From Sitta carolinensis (taxonomy: Eukaryota > Chordata > Aves > Passeriformes > Sittidae), in assembly GCA_032173965.1 (NCBI GenBank), contig JAVUNC010000005.1:186001-250000 (forward strand): a stretch of DNA of 64,000 nucleotides, read 5' to 3'. Of the stretch, positions 44,468 to 55,579 are shown in pieces. A program made the translations under genes and the position numbers. The notes under the pieces were generated by a model. It did not search any database. It was not told the origin of the DNA and saw only the letters and a program-made list of their open reading frames with translations. Every line of letters starts with the position of its first letter. Positions within the stretch are counted from its first letter, which is position 1.

Positions 44468-45125
44468 TGCACAGAACTGCTGAGCTCTGGCAAAGGCAAT
44501 GTGCAGGGACTCCAAAATATTGGAGAGCTCTGGGAAAGGCAATGTGCAGGGACTCCAAAATATTGGAGAGCTCTGGGAAAGGCAATGTGCAGGGACTCCA
44601 AAATATTGGAGAGCACTGGGAAAGGCAATGTGCAGGGACTCCAAAATATTGGAGAGATCTGGGAAAGGGAATGTGAATGATTCAAAAATTGGAGAGCTCT
44701 GGGAAAGGGAATGTGGAGGGACTCCAAAATATTGGAGAGCTCTGGGAAAGGGAATGTGGAGGGACTCCAAAATATTGGAGAGATCTGGGAAGGGAAGTGC
44801 AGGACCAAATATGGAGAGCCTGGGAAAGGATTGAGACTCCAAAATATTGGAGAGCTCTGGGAAAGGGAATGTGGAGGGACTCCAAAATATTGGAGAGATC
44901 TGGGAAAGGGAATGTGCAGGGACTCCAAAATACTGGAGAGCTCTGGAAAAGGGAATGTGGAATGATTCAAAAATATTGGTGACATCTGGAAAGGAAATTT
45001 TGGAGTGACTCAAAAATATTGGTGAGATCTGGAATGACTCAAAAATATTGGTGAGGTCGGGAAAAGAAAATTTGGAATGACTCAAAAATATTGGTGAGAT
45101 CTGGGAAAAGAAAGTTTGGAAACTC
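44468..45125 (-). repeat. 43-bp minisatellite resembling the exon 6 acceptor and its first codons
   Basis: On the plus strand units read GACTCCAAAATATTGGAGAG then CTCTGGGAAAGG, or GACTCAAAAATATTGGTGAG then ATCTGG. The true exon 6 edge at 44419-44444 reads GACTCGAAAATATTGGTGAG then ATCTGC. About 15 copies lie at roughly 44507, 44550, 44593, 44636, 44679, 44719, 44762, 44807, 44834, 44877, 44920, 44965, 45009, 45034 and 45077. On the minus strand most keep a pyrimidine tract and CAG in front of the copied codons (TTTCCCAG|ATCTCACC), and translation gives [10 protein letters not shown] and PDVTNIFESF in some units. Confidence 0.9.
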
Positions 45126-45600
45126 CAGGAGGAGAGGGAGTGAGAATGTGGGAAAGAGGGGAAAAAATGGGAGGGAAAATCAAAATCAAAATGAAATTGA
45201 AATAACAAAATAAAAATAAAAGTAAATAAATACTTTAAAAAAATGGAAATGAAAATAAACATAAAAATGAAAAATAAAAATAATAAAAAACTAAATAAAA
45301 TTGAAATAAACCTAAAAATAAAAATAATGAAAAATAAAAATGAAAATAAAAATAGAAATTAAAAAAGATAAATAAAAATTTTAAACATTCAAAAATTAGA
45401 AATGAAATTTAATAAAAATAAAAATACAAATAGAAATAAAACTGCAATTAAAAATAAAAATAAAAATAGAAATAAAAATAAAATTAAAGAAAAATTAAAA
45501 TAAAAATAAAAATGAAAATAAAATGAAAAAGAAAATAACAATTAAAATAAAAAATAAAAAATTAAAATAGAAATAGAAATAAAAATAACCATTGGAAATG
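45126..45600 (-). repeat. A-rich low-complexity sequence (AAATAAAAATAAAA-like) in UBE2H intron 5
   Basis: Units of AAATAAAAAT, AAAATGAAAAT and AAATAGAAAT follow with no strict period. On the minus strand this is a long T-rich tract upstream of the repeated acceptor copies, so it could serve as polypyrimidine sequence. Confidence 0.88.
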
Positions 45601-45758
45601 TAAAGAGATTTTGCAGCAGAAATGACCCCATGGAAACCAATCTCCTAAAATGGCCAAAAAAATCTGATTTTTCTCCAGATTTTGGCTTGGGGATGATTTT
45701 TAAAATTAGAAAAAACCCCTTAAAAACCAATTAAAAAGAACGAAAATTCCCAACTCAC

Positions 45759-45811
45759 CGTAGAGAGCTGTCCAAGTTTGATTGATTACATCTAGACAGA
45801 CAGTTCCTGAC
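45759..45811 (-). CDS. UBE2H: UBE2H exon 5, with the catalytic cysteine
   Basis: The exon is 53 bases and encodes residues 83-99, SGTVCLDVINQTWTALY, with one extra base on each side. The cysteine in TVCLDVI is the catalytic Cys87 that carries ubiquitin as a thioester. The following N and TW match the active-site loop of the family. The acceptor is TTTCCAG|GTCAGG and the donor is TACG|GTGAGT. The sequence equals human as I recall. Confidence 0.98.
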
Positions 45812-46042
45812 CTGGAAAATGTGGAAAAAATGGGAATTAACACTTGGGGAATTAAAAAAATATACTTGAGAGGGTTTGGGAGAAATTCTGCTTTATTCCT
45901 AATTATGGGTTTGAAATATCTCCATCTTCCCATTGTGCAGGAGAGGAAAAAATTGGGATTTTCTTGTCAAAACAGCAAAAAGTGGAGGAACATGTGAAAT
46001 TCTGGGGGATGGAACTGGAGTTTGAAGGAAGGATTTACTCAC

Positions 46043-46082
46043 GCTTCGTCGATGTTGGGATGGAAGATTTTATTCATGAATC
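46043..46082 (-). CDS. UBE2H: UBE2H exon 4, with the HPN motif
   Basis: The short 40-base exon encodes residues 69-82, GFMNKIFHPNIDEA (both end codons split). It contains the HPN motif found just before the active-site cysteine in nearly all E2 enzymes. The acceptor is TGCCAG|GATTC and the donor is GAAGC|GTGAGT. The first codon needs one base from exon 3, which is not visible in the window. Confidence 0.97.
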
Positions 46083-46217
46083 CTGGCAGGAGAAAGAAAG
46101 GGAAATCAGCAGGAAAAATCAAAATAAAGGGGATTTGGTAATTGGAAAATCTGGGGATTTTGGAGTCAGGGAATTCAGGAAATGGCCGGATTTTTGATGG
46201 GATTTTAATTTATTTTT

Positions 46218-47440
46218 CCCAAAGTTTTCCATCATCTCCATCCATCATCCACCATCATCCATCCATCATCCATCCATCCATCATCCTCCATCCATCCCTC
46301 ATCCATCCATCATCATCATCCATCACATCACTCCATACATCCATCATCCATCCATCCCATCATCCATCCATCCATCCATCATCATCATCCATCCATCCAT
46401 CATCATCCATCCATCATCCATCCATCCATCATCATCCATCCATCATCCATCCATCATCATCATCCATCCATCATCCATCCATCCATCATCCATCCACATC
46501 ATCCATCCATATCCATCCATCCATTCCATCATCATCCATCCATCCATCCATCATCCATCCATCCATCCATCATCCATCCATCACCATCCATCCCTCATCC
46601 ATATCCATCCATCACCATCCATCATCCATCCATCACATCATCCATCCATCATCCATCCATCATCCATCATCATCCATCCATCCATCCATTCCATCATCCA
46701 CCATCCATCATCCATCCATCATCCATCCATCATCCATCCCTCCATACCATCCATCATCCATCCATCCATCCATCATCCATCCATCATCCATCCCATCCAT
46801 CATCCATCCATCACCATCCATCCATCATCCATCCATCATCCATCCATCATCATCCATCCATCATCCATTCCATCCATCATCCATCATCCATCCATCCATC
46901 CATCCATCCATCCATCCTATCCATCCATCCATCCATCCATCCATCATCCATCACATCCATCCATCATCCATCCATCCATCCATCCATCCATCCATCCATC
47001 CATCATCCATCCATCCATCCATCCATCCATCACCATCCATCCATCCATCCATCCATCATCCATCCATCATCCATCCATCATCCATCCATCCATCATCCAT
47101 ATCCATCCATCCATCCATCCATCCATATCCATCCATCCATCCATCATCCATCCATCCATCATCCATCCATCCATCATCCATCCATATCCATCCACATCCA
47201 TCATCCATACCATCCATCCATCTCATCCATCCATACATCCATCCATCATCCATCATCATCATCCATCCATCATCATCCATCCATCATCATCCATCATCCA
47301 TCATCCATCCATCATCATATCATATCATACAATCAGATCATCCATACCATCATCATACAATTCATATATCACATCATCATCATCAATCATCACATCCAAT
47401 CTTCCATCATCATCCATCCTTCTAATCCATCATCATAATC
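46218..47440 (+). repeat. Tetranucleotide array (ATCC)n, about 1.2 kb, inverted relative to the other two
   Basis: CATCCATC units with CATCATC interruptions give (ATCC)n on the plus strand, which is GGAT on the minus strand. After about 47300 it decays into ATCATAC and AT-rich sequence. The plus-strand 427-codon open frame is repeat translation. Confidence 0.97.
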
Positions 47441-47574
47441 ATCAATACATATAATACAATCATTCACCATAATATCTATTTCATAATATTCAAGGATAAA
47501 TGCATTCATATTCCTATTAGAAGGATTGAAGGGATATTGTCAGAATCACCATTTCAAATTTTCTAATGGTCAAA

Positions 47575-47740
47575 AAAAGGATTAAATATTCAAAATTTCT
47601 ATTTAAATATAAGGGATTAAACATTCAATATTTCTATTTAAATATAAGGGATTAAACATTCAATATTTCTATTTAAATATAAGGGATTTAATATTCAATA
47701 TTTATATTTAAATACAAATAGAAGGGATTAAATACACCCC
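47575..47740 (+). repeat. AT-rich tandem repeat, about 42 bp unit
   Basis: The segment AAATATAAGGGATTAAACAT then TCAATATTTCTATTT recurs about four times. It is followed by AT-rich unique sequence to 47930. Confidence 0.88.
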
Positions 47741-47929
47741 AGGAATATTGACTAGAATAATTTTATAGTTAAAATATTGAAATATTGATATATTTAAAAG
47801 ACTAGAATATTTAATATTGAAATTTTAAAAATAATATAATTTTCAAATATTTAAATATTTAAGTATATTAACTAATATAATATTTAATATTGAAATATTT
47901 TTAATAATATAATATGTAATATTTTAAGC

Positions 47930-48495
47930 TTTCCATACTTGGGAATATTTGGCTGGTTTTTTGGGAATATTTGGGGTTTTTTTTGGGAATATTTGGCTAT
48001 TTTTTAGGAATATTTGGCTAGTTTTTCTGAAATATTTGCCTGGGTTTTTTTTAATACTTTGCTTCTTTTTAATATTTGCCTGTTTTTTTTAATATTTGGC
48101 TTTTTGGGGGGGAATATTTGGCCTTTTTTTAATATTTGGCTATTTTTTGGAATTTTTGGCTATTTTTTTTGAATATTTGGCTATTTTTTTTTAATTTTTG
48201 GCTATGTTTAAGGAATATTTGGCTTTTTTATTTTTTAGCTGTTTTACTGAAATATTTGGCTTTTTTGTAATATTTGGCTTTTTTTTTCAGGAATATTTAA
48301 CTGGGGTTTTTTTGAATATTTGACCTTTTTTTTTAAGTTTTGGCTGGATTTTGGGAATTTTGGCTGGTTTTTGGAAATTTTGGCTGGTTTTTGGGAATTT
48401 TGGCTGGTTTTTTGGGAATTTTTAGCTGGTTTTTTGGGAATTTTTAGCTGGTTTTTGGGAATTTTTAGCTGGTTTTTGGGAATTCTGAGCTGTTT
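47930..48495 (+). repeat. Tandem repeat, about 20-23 bp unit (GGAATATTTGGCTGTTTTTT)
   Basis: The left part is GGAATATTTGGCTATTTTTT with variable T-runs. The right part becomes GGGAATTTTGGCTGGTTTTT and then GGGAATTTTTAGCTGGTTTT. The array ends about 20 bases before the UBE2H exon 2 donor. Confidence 0.92.
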
Positions 48496-48517
48496 TTCTG
48501 CAAGGCTCCCAACTCAC

Positions 48518-48594
48518 TTCCTTGTGGTCCATAAAACTTCACGACGAATTCGTTGAGTCCTCCTAAAATCGTCACCTCGTGTTTGCTCTCGATC
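48518..48594 (-). CDS. UBE2H: UBE2H exon 2
   Basis: The exon is 77 bases and encodes residues 19-43, [18 protein letters not shown] then KFYGPQG, plus the first base of the Thr44 codon. This is the N-terminal helix end and first beta strand of the UBC fold, identical to human as I recall. The acceptor is CTCAG|GATCGAG, so it supplies the last base of the Leu18 codon. The donor is GGAA|GTGAGT. Exon 1 (residues 1-18) is not in the remaining 15 kb and must lie beyond the window. Confidence 0.98.
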
Positions 48595-49049
48595 CTGAGG
48601 CAGCCAAGTCAAGGAAAAAAAAATTCAATTTTGGGAATATTTTTTTACAGGGACCCAAATTCCATTCATTGGGATCCAAGGAATTCAACCCAAAGCCCTC
48701 TTGATCCAAAAATTCCAAATATTCTGAGCTTCCCATGGAATTTCAATATCCTGACACAGCTCAGTGCTCACACCCTGGGAATTTTGGGATGAATTCTGAG
48801 TTTTCCATCAGATTTGGGGGAAAATCTGGGATAAATACACGGAGGTTGCTCCCAGGAATTCTGTTTTCCCCTCCTATGGGAATTGTGGTAATCTCAGGTT
48901 AATTGGACTAATTAAGAAAAATTCCCAAAAAAGAACAACAGGGAGGATTAAAGGGGTTTGGGAAGAAGGAATATAAAGGGAAAGGAAAATGGGAAAAAGG
49001 AAAAAAAGGAAATAAAAATGGGAAAAAGGGAATATAAGGGGAAAGGCAA

Positions 49050-49770
49050 ATGGGGAGAAAGAATTCCAGGTGAGGAATTCATTGAAATGAAGGGAATTCC
49101 AGGTGAGGAATTCCTTGAAATGAAGGGAATTCCTGGTGAAGAATTCCTTGAAATGAGGAGAATTCCAGGTGAGGAATTCCTTGAAATGAAGAGAATTCCA
49201 GGTGAGAATTTCCTTAAAATGAAGGGAATTCCTGGTGAAGAATTCCTTGAAATGAGGAGAATTCCAGGTGAGGAATTCCTTGACATGAGGAGAATTCCAG
49301 GTGAGGAATTAATTCCTTGAAATTAAGGGAATTCCAGGTGAGGAATTCCTTGAAATGAGGAGAATTCCAGGTGAGGAATTCCTTGAAATGAGGAGAATTC
49401 CAGGTGGGGAATTCCTTGACATGAGGGAATTCCAAGTGAGAAATTCCTTGACATGAGGAGAATTCCAGGTGAGGAATTCCTTGAAATGAAGAGAATTCCA
49501 GGTGATAATTTCCTTAAAATGAAGGGAATTCCTGGTGAAGAATTCCTTGAAATGAGGAGAATTCCAGGTGAGGAATTAATTCCTTGAAATGAGGGGAATT
49601 CCAGGTGAGGAATTCCTTGACATGAGGGAATTCCAGGTGAGAAATTCCTTGACATTAGGAGAATTCCAGGTGAGGAATTAATTCCTTGAAATGAAGGGAA
49701 TTCCAGGTGAGGAATTCCTTGACATGAGGGAATTCCAGGTGAGGAATTCCTTGAAATGCAGGAATTCCAA
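49050..49770 (+). repeat. Minisatellite, about 31-33 bp unit, direct arm of an inverted pair
   Basis: Units read GAATTCCAGGTGAGGAATTC then CTTGAAATGAGG, with AAGG, CTTGACATGAGG and TAATTCCTTG variants. About 22 copies are seen. Every unit has one or two GGAATTCC palindromes. The reverse complement of the same unit forms the array at 50330-50575. Confidence 0.94.
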
Positions 49771-50329
49771 GTTTGAACAGCAAATCCCAAGATCTGATTT
49801 TGATTTCCCCAAATCTGAAGAGTAAACTTCATGGAGTGAATGTTCCAGAGAGAACTTGCCCACTCTCCAAGCTCTTCCTACCTCCACAAACTCCTCAGGA
49901 AATGAAGGAGTTACTGCAGAAGCTGGGACTGTGGGCAATCCAGGAATTCCCATTTCCCACTGGAGTTTTTTCCCATCCAAGTCTCACCACCAGAACGAAT
50001 GCCAGCTGAATCCTGGCCCAAACATTCCAGGATTCCAGCAGCAGCAGCCTGGGATCCCGGAGCTGTCTGCAGAGCCCCAATCCTGCAGGAATTGCAGTGT
50101 CCTCTCCTGACTCCAGGGTCTGGATCCCAAAACATCCGGATCTTCAGCTCTGGGAAAGCCCAGGAAAGGAAAAACCAAGAAATTGGAGCAAGATTCCCAT
50201 AATTCAGGTGGTGTCCATGTGTTTTCCCTGGAATTGTTATGTTTGTGTCCAGAATTCCCCTTTCATTGGAGACTGATGCAGGAAATGCCAAGGGATTCAA
50301 CCACACATCCAGCATTTCTTGGGAAGACC

Positions 50330-50575
50330 AAAAGGAATTCCTCACCTGGAATTCCCTCATTTCAAGGAATTAATTCCTCACCTGGATTTCCCCTCATTTC
50401 AAGGAATTCCTCACCTGGAATTCCCCTCATTTCAAGGAATTCCTCACCTGGAATTCCCTCATGTCAAGGAATTCCTCACCTGGAATTCCCTCATGTCAAG
50501 GAATTCCTCACCTGGAATTCCCCTCATTTCAAGAATTCCTCACCTGGAATTCCCCTCATTTCAAGGAAATATCTG
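50330..50575 (-). repeat. Inverted arm of the 49-kb minisatellite
   Basis: Plus-strand units read CCTCATTTCAAGGAATTCCT then CACCTGGAATTCC, the exact reverse complement of the 49050-49770 unit. About seven copies occur. The arms are separated by about 560 bases of unique sequence. Confidence 0.94.
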
Positions 50576-50814
50576 GATTTTAAAGTTCAAAGCCTTAGAA
50601 CTGAGTCCTGTGGAGCTGAAGAGGAATTCTCTCAGTCCCAGGATAATGAAGAGAATTTTACCAGCAGTAAAAGTCGGGAATATTGAGGTGATACCGAGGA
50701 AGCTTCAGCTCAAATATGAGCTTGGGAAAGCTGCCAGGAGAGAGGGAAGGGAATTTTTCAGGTTCCTCATCCCTGAAAGGTGCCAGGAGCTCCAAGGTCA
50801 TGGATTTGGATGAT

Positions 50815-51360
50815 AGGAATATCCCAAATCCCTGGAATATCCCAAATCCTGGGACAGGAACATCCCAAATCCCAGGGACAGGGACATCCCAAATCCTTGG
50901 GACATCCCAAATTCTGGGACAGGGACATCCCAAATCCCTGGAATAACCCAAATCCCTAGGACAGGGACATCCCAAATCCCTGGGACATCCCAAACCCTGC
51001 ACAGGAAATCCCAAATCCCTGGGACAGTAACATCCCAAATCCTTGGGACAGGAACATCCCAAATCCCTGCACAGGAACATCCTGAATCCTGGGACAGGAA
51101 TATCTCAAATCCTCAGGACAGGAACATCCCAAATCCCTGCACAGGAACATCCCGAATCCTGGGACAGGAATATCTCAAATCCTCAGGACAGGAACATCCC
51201 AAATCCTGGGACATCCCAAATCCTGGGAAAGGAAAATCCCAAATCTCTGGGAAAGGAAAATCCCAAATCCCTGGAACATCCCAAATCCTGGGACAGGAGC
51301 AACCCAAATCCTCAGGACAGGAACATCCCAAATCCTGGGACATCCCAAATCCCTTTCCCT
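50815..51360 (+). repeat. Minisatellite, about 17-30 bp unit (GGACAGGAACATCCCAAATC)
   Basis: GGACAGGAACATCCCAAATC with CCTGG or CTGG linkers recurs about 22 times, with occasional duplicated blocks of about 60 bases (CTGCACAGGAACATCC segment). Confidence 0.92.
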
Positions 51361-52129
51361 GGGCTCTCCTGATCCCGGCACCGAGGGGTTTTCACTCCTG
51401 AAACTTCCTGCACAGCCATTATCTATTCCCATTTAATTGTGAATCCATGACTCAACAACCCGGCCCTGCTGAGCTCATTTTCACTGCACCCAAATTTCCT
51501 TGTTGGAAAAACAGATCTGGTTTGGAGAAAAAAAAACAAACCCAAAAAACCTTCCTGGTCATTTCCCTACCAGGTTTTCCTGAGGTAAAGAGGGGAAGAA
51601 ATCACTCAAGAGAAAGAATTCTTCAATTATTCCACAGGCATCCTTCCCAAATTCACGAGATTTCCCTCACCAAAGCTTTGCTGGGAATCAAAAAGCAGCT
51701 TCTGGCTGGAACCAGGGATGTGGGGGGAGAAGGAAATGCCAGCAAACCCTCCAGCCTGCTTGGCTCTTTGGTTTTTAGGAGTTCCTGGTGATTTCCAGCT
51801 GGCTGATTTCCACCCAGCTTTGTGCCAAAACATCGAAAAGGTGCAAGGAGAAGTCAGCTTTTCCCTGGAGACACTTGGCAGAGGAGTTAGCCCAGCACAA
51901 ATTAAGGCAGAATTTTCCTCCACTCCAAGCTTCAAACCTGATTTTCCATCCCCAAAATCACCACAGGAGGATAAGATAAAGGGAATGCATCCCATTCCAT
52001 GCTGGCTGCAGCAGCACTGCCTTTTCCTACTGAAAATAAATCCATTTTTTGCCCTCCTCAACTCTCTGTTGCTCCCTTAAAACTTCTCAGGTCAAGGAAA
52101 AAGGCGGCAGGGCCACGTTGGATCTTTTA

Positions 52130-52995
52130 TCCGGGGAGGGAACGGAGCTGGGGAAGGTGTTGGGGGAGCTGGAAAGGCTCAGCCTGGAGAAAATGGGCTC
52201 AGGGGGGATCTTGTGGGGGAACTCCCTGAGCTGTTTGGGGATCAATCAGTGCAGAGCCAGGAAAGCTGCTTGCCAGCACTGGGGAAAAGAGGGAAATCCC
52301 TTGGCAAGGCAATGAGGGAATGCTGGTGCCTGCAGCTTCTCCTGAGGCAGGGCAGCCCAGGAATTGCAGCCCCTTGGCAGCTTTCAGCCTCTTGCCCGGC
52401 CTGGGGGGCTCAGTTTGGGGTTGGGAATGGAGCTGGGCAGGGGCTGGAGCCCCAGGAGAGGCTGAGGGAGCTGGGCAGGGGCTCAGCCTGGAGCACAGGG
52501 GGCTCAGGGGGGCCCTGGGGGCTCTGCCCAACTCCTGAGAGGAGGGCACAGCCGGGGGGGATTGGGGCTCTGGGCACAGGGACAGGCACAGCAGGGCAGG
52601 GAACGGCCCCAGCCTGGCGCTGGGCACGGGCTGGGGGCATTGCAGGGGAAATTCCTCCCTGGCAAGGGCAGGGAAGCCTTGGAATGGGCTGCCCTGGGCA
52701 GGGGGGCAGTGCCCAGCCTGGGGGGATTTCCAAACCCTGGGCATGTGGGGTCGGGCCTCTGGGCACAGGCACAGGGAACGGCCCCAGCCTGGGGCTGGGC
52801 ACGGGCTGGGTTGGATTTTGGGGAAAATTCCCTCCTGGAAAGGTTTGTCCAGCCCTGGCACAGCTGCCCACGGGGGTTTGCAGTGCCCATCCCTGGGGGA
52901 ATCTCCAATCCCTAGGGATGTGGCCCTTGGGGACAGGGGTTGGACTCGATGCCCTCAGAGCCCTTTCCTATCCTAAACCATTCCACGCTCCTGTA
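52130..52995 (+). mobile_element. CR1 LINE 3' region with the same duplicated units as at 0.8-1.6 kb
   Basis: CR1 landmarks in order are GGCTCAGCCTGGAGAAAATG, a second GGCTCAGCCTGGAGCACAGG, then AACGGCCCCAGCCTGGCG blocks in two copies. The 3' end reads GGTTGGACTCGATGCCCTC, CCTTTCCTATCCTAAACCATTCC. The part from about 52590 to 52780 is nearly identical to 1207-1385, including its own duplication boundary. Both loci are in the same orientation. Confidence 0.75.
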
Positions 52996-53084
52996 ATTTT
53001 ATTTTTTTGCACAGATTGGAACAGATTTGGCCAGAACTGTGCTCAGCTTCCATGGGATGGACAATATGGAACAGCAGAGGCGGC

Positions 53085-53770
53085 ACTGGAAATCCCCTCT
53101 GTGCCACCCATGGATCAGAATCCCTGGAAACCACGAACTGCCCAAGGTCCTGGCAGGGAGAGACACCAGGAATTCCTTCCACCAATGGATCAGAATACCT
53201 TTAAACCAGGATTTCCCAGGTCCTGGCAGGGAGAGACACCAGGAATTCCCTCTGTGCCACCCATGGATCAGAATCCCTTGAAACCACGACATTCCCAAGG
53301 TCCTGGCAGAGAGATACAGCAGGAATTCCCTCCCAGCAATGGATCAGAATCCCTGTAAACCACGAAACTCCCCAAGGTCCTGGCAGGAAGATACAACAGA
53401 AATTCTCTCCATGCCACCAAAGGACCAGAATCCTTGGAAACCATGATCTGTCCAGGTCCTGGCAGGGAAATACAGCAGGAATTCTCTCCATGCCACCAAT
53501 GGATCAGAATTCCTTTAAACCACGAATTCCCCAAGGTCCTGGCAGGGAGAGACACCAGGAATTCTCATCTACCAAAGGATCAGAATCCCTTGGAACCATG
53601 ACATCCCCAAGGTCCTGGCAGGGAGATACACCAGGAATTCCCTCTGTGCCACCTATGGATCAGAATCCCTGGAAACCCCAATGTCCCCCCAGGTCCTGGC
53701 AGGGAGATACAGCAGGAATTCCCTCGCACCCACGGATCAGAATCCCTGGAACCCACAGGAACACCAAGAG
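53085..53770 (+). repeat. Minisatellite, about 78-bp unit, 8 copies
   Basis: Each unit has CAAGGTCCTGGCAGGGAGA, ACACCAGGAATTCCCTC, GCCACCCATGGATCAGAATC and CTGGAAACCACGA. The segment GGTCCTGGCA recurs at about 53143, 53219, 53299, 53375, 53454, 53535, 53611 and 53693. It starts right after the CR1 end at 52995. Confidence 0.94.
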
Positions 53771-55579
53771 CTGGGCTTTGTTAGGAGGATGAAAATAAAA
53801 ATGAAATACCAGGAATGATTTGCAAATCGAAGCAGAGATCCCAGCAGATCCCAAACTCACCCCCTGCCCTGCTCGCCCTCTCTGAGGGAAATTTGAATTA
53901 CTGCGGGTTTCTAGGCAGGGAATTTCATTCCCAAGAGCTTCCAGCTTCCTATTTATTTCCAATTTGATAAATTGTTGGTAAAACACAAATTCCTGGTCAC
54001 TGTGGCCGGGGCAGATTCCTCCAAAAAAACCAACCAAACAAAAAAACCCAAACAAACAAACAAACAAAAATCCTAAAAAATTGTGATATTTCCCTGGAGT
54101 GTCAGGATAAGTGGTGATGTCAGGAATTCCCAAATTTTTGGTTTTTTTGGGAGTGAAGGCAGAGTTTTTTCCTAATGAGCTCAACTCAGCTGAAACAGAA
54201 GATTCCTCCCTATTAAAGACAAAAAAACCAACTACAAATTAATTAAAAAAAAATTTAATTAACAGCTCTGTCCTTAGCAGGTGCCTGCAAAGTGGGGCTG
54301 GAGGGGGCTCCCCTCTGATCAGAACTCCCTGAGTTGAAATAAAACCCAAAATTCAGCCACATGCTCCGAATTCCAGGTGACCCCCTGGAACTAAAAACAC
54401 ACAGAGCCTCCTTGAAAAAAATCAGCATTGGAGCTGCTTTAGAGGGCAATATTATTAATAAATAAATAAAAAAATACCCTAATTAATCAGTGTGCCCACA
54501 AAAAAAAAAACCCAAACAAACCCTAATTAATCAGTGTGCTGCTGTACAAAAATTAAACATTTGTATTTTAGAAATTTTACACCAAGCAAGGAGATTAAAA
54601 CAAAGAGAGCTTGGAATTCCACTGTCATTTTCCCTTGGGGCTGCCACAGGGATTTGTTTCCCTCCTCTTGACTCAGCTCTGCCTTTTGATAATTTTAGCT
54701 GAGATGTGGGGTTTGGGGATAAAAAAAAACCAACAAAAAAAGTGGGACTATTCCATATTTGAGATAAATTTAAAGGGTAATAATGAAAGTGGTTTTCTCT
54801 CTTTACCCCACCCTAAATCTACAGGAATTTTCCACTTTAGCAAAGCCATGGGTTTTTATTTTGGGGGGGATATGGAGCTGATTTATACCCAAAAATGGGA
54901 AATGTGGGAATTATTTCACCCCTGCATCCCCCAAAATCCGCCTGGGAATTTCCTCACCCTCTTTCAGAGGGTTTTTTGCACCTTGGGAAAGTCTTTTAAA
55001 AGTTTTTAATATTCTTTTCCTGGGATGCTCAGCAGATTTCTGGCTGCCCCTGGAAATAAAATGAAATTTCCAGTGGATTTTGGAGCTCACCTACCCCAGG
55101 TTTCACCTCTGGTGCCTCCCAACTCTGCAGAAAATCACAGAATATCCTGAAATGATTTAATGATTTAAAGTGAATTGCAGAGAAAACCAGAGAAATCTGT
55201 CACTCTGGAAGGCACCAAGAGGGTAACTGAAAATTTCAGTGGTTACTGAGCTGATAAAAAACCCCAAAATTAAAAAAAAAAATACAATTATTGCATCTCC
55301 TGAGCCTGCAGAATCCTGTTCTAGCCCAGCCACACCAAGCAGGGAGCCCCTGCAAAAAAAAGAGAAAAATCCCAAACTCCAGCAAATCCAACATTTCTCA
55401 GCACAGGATTAAAATTTAAATTAAAAATGAAAAATGAAAAATTCTGACAAGCCAGAGCTGCTGGGGCAGCCTCAAAGGTTATTCTGGGGTGGAAGGGATC
55501 TAAAAAATCTGATTTTCTACATCAGGTTTGTTGTGTCAGGAGAGAAATTCTTCTCACACATAATTCTCATTTATCCAGA

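Larger units (their letters stand above)
46083..48517 (-). other. UBE2H: Region between UBE2H exons 2 and 4: exon 3 not found
   Basis: Exon 3 should encode residues 44-68 (about 75 bases, from PYEGGVWKV to SPSI, the middle strands of the UBC fold). I checked all sequence outside the (ATCC)n array, namely 46083-46217 and 47440-48517. It is AT-rich repeat or unique AT-rich sequence with no match. Losing 75 bases keeps the frame, since exon 2 ends in phase 1 and exon 4 begins in the same phase. The likeliest reason is a collapsed or skipped part of the assembly at the array. Confidence 0.8.

Noticed and set aside
43408..44985. A 525-codon minus-strand open frame overlapping UBE2H exon 6
   Set aside because: It reads the exon in the wrong frame and otherwise consists of two minisatellites.
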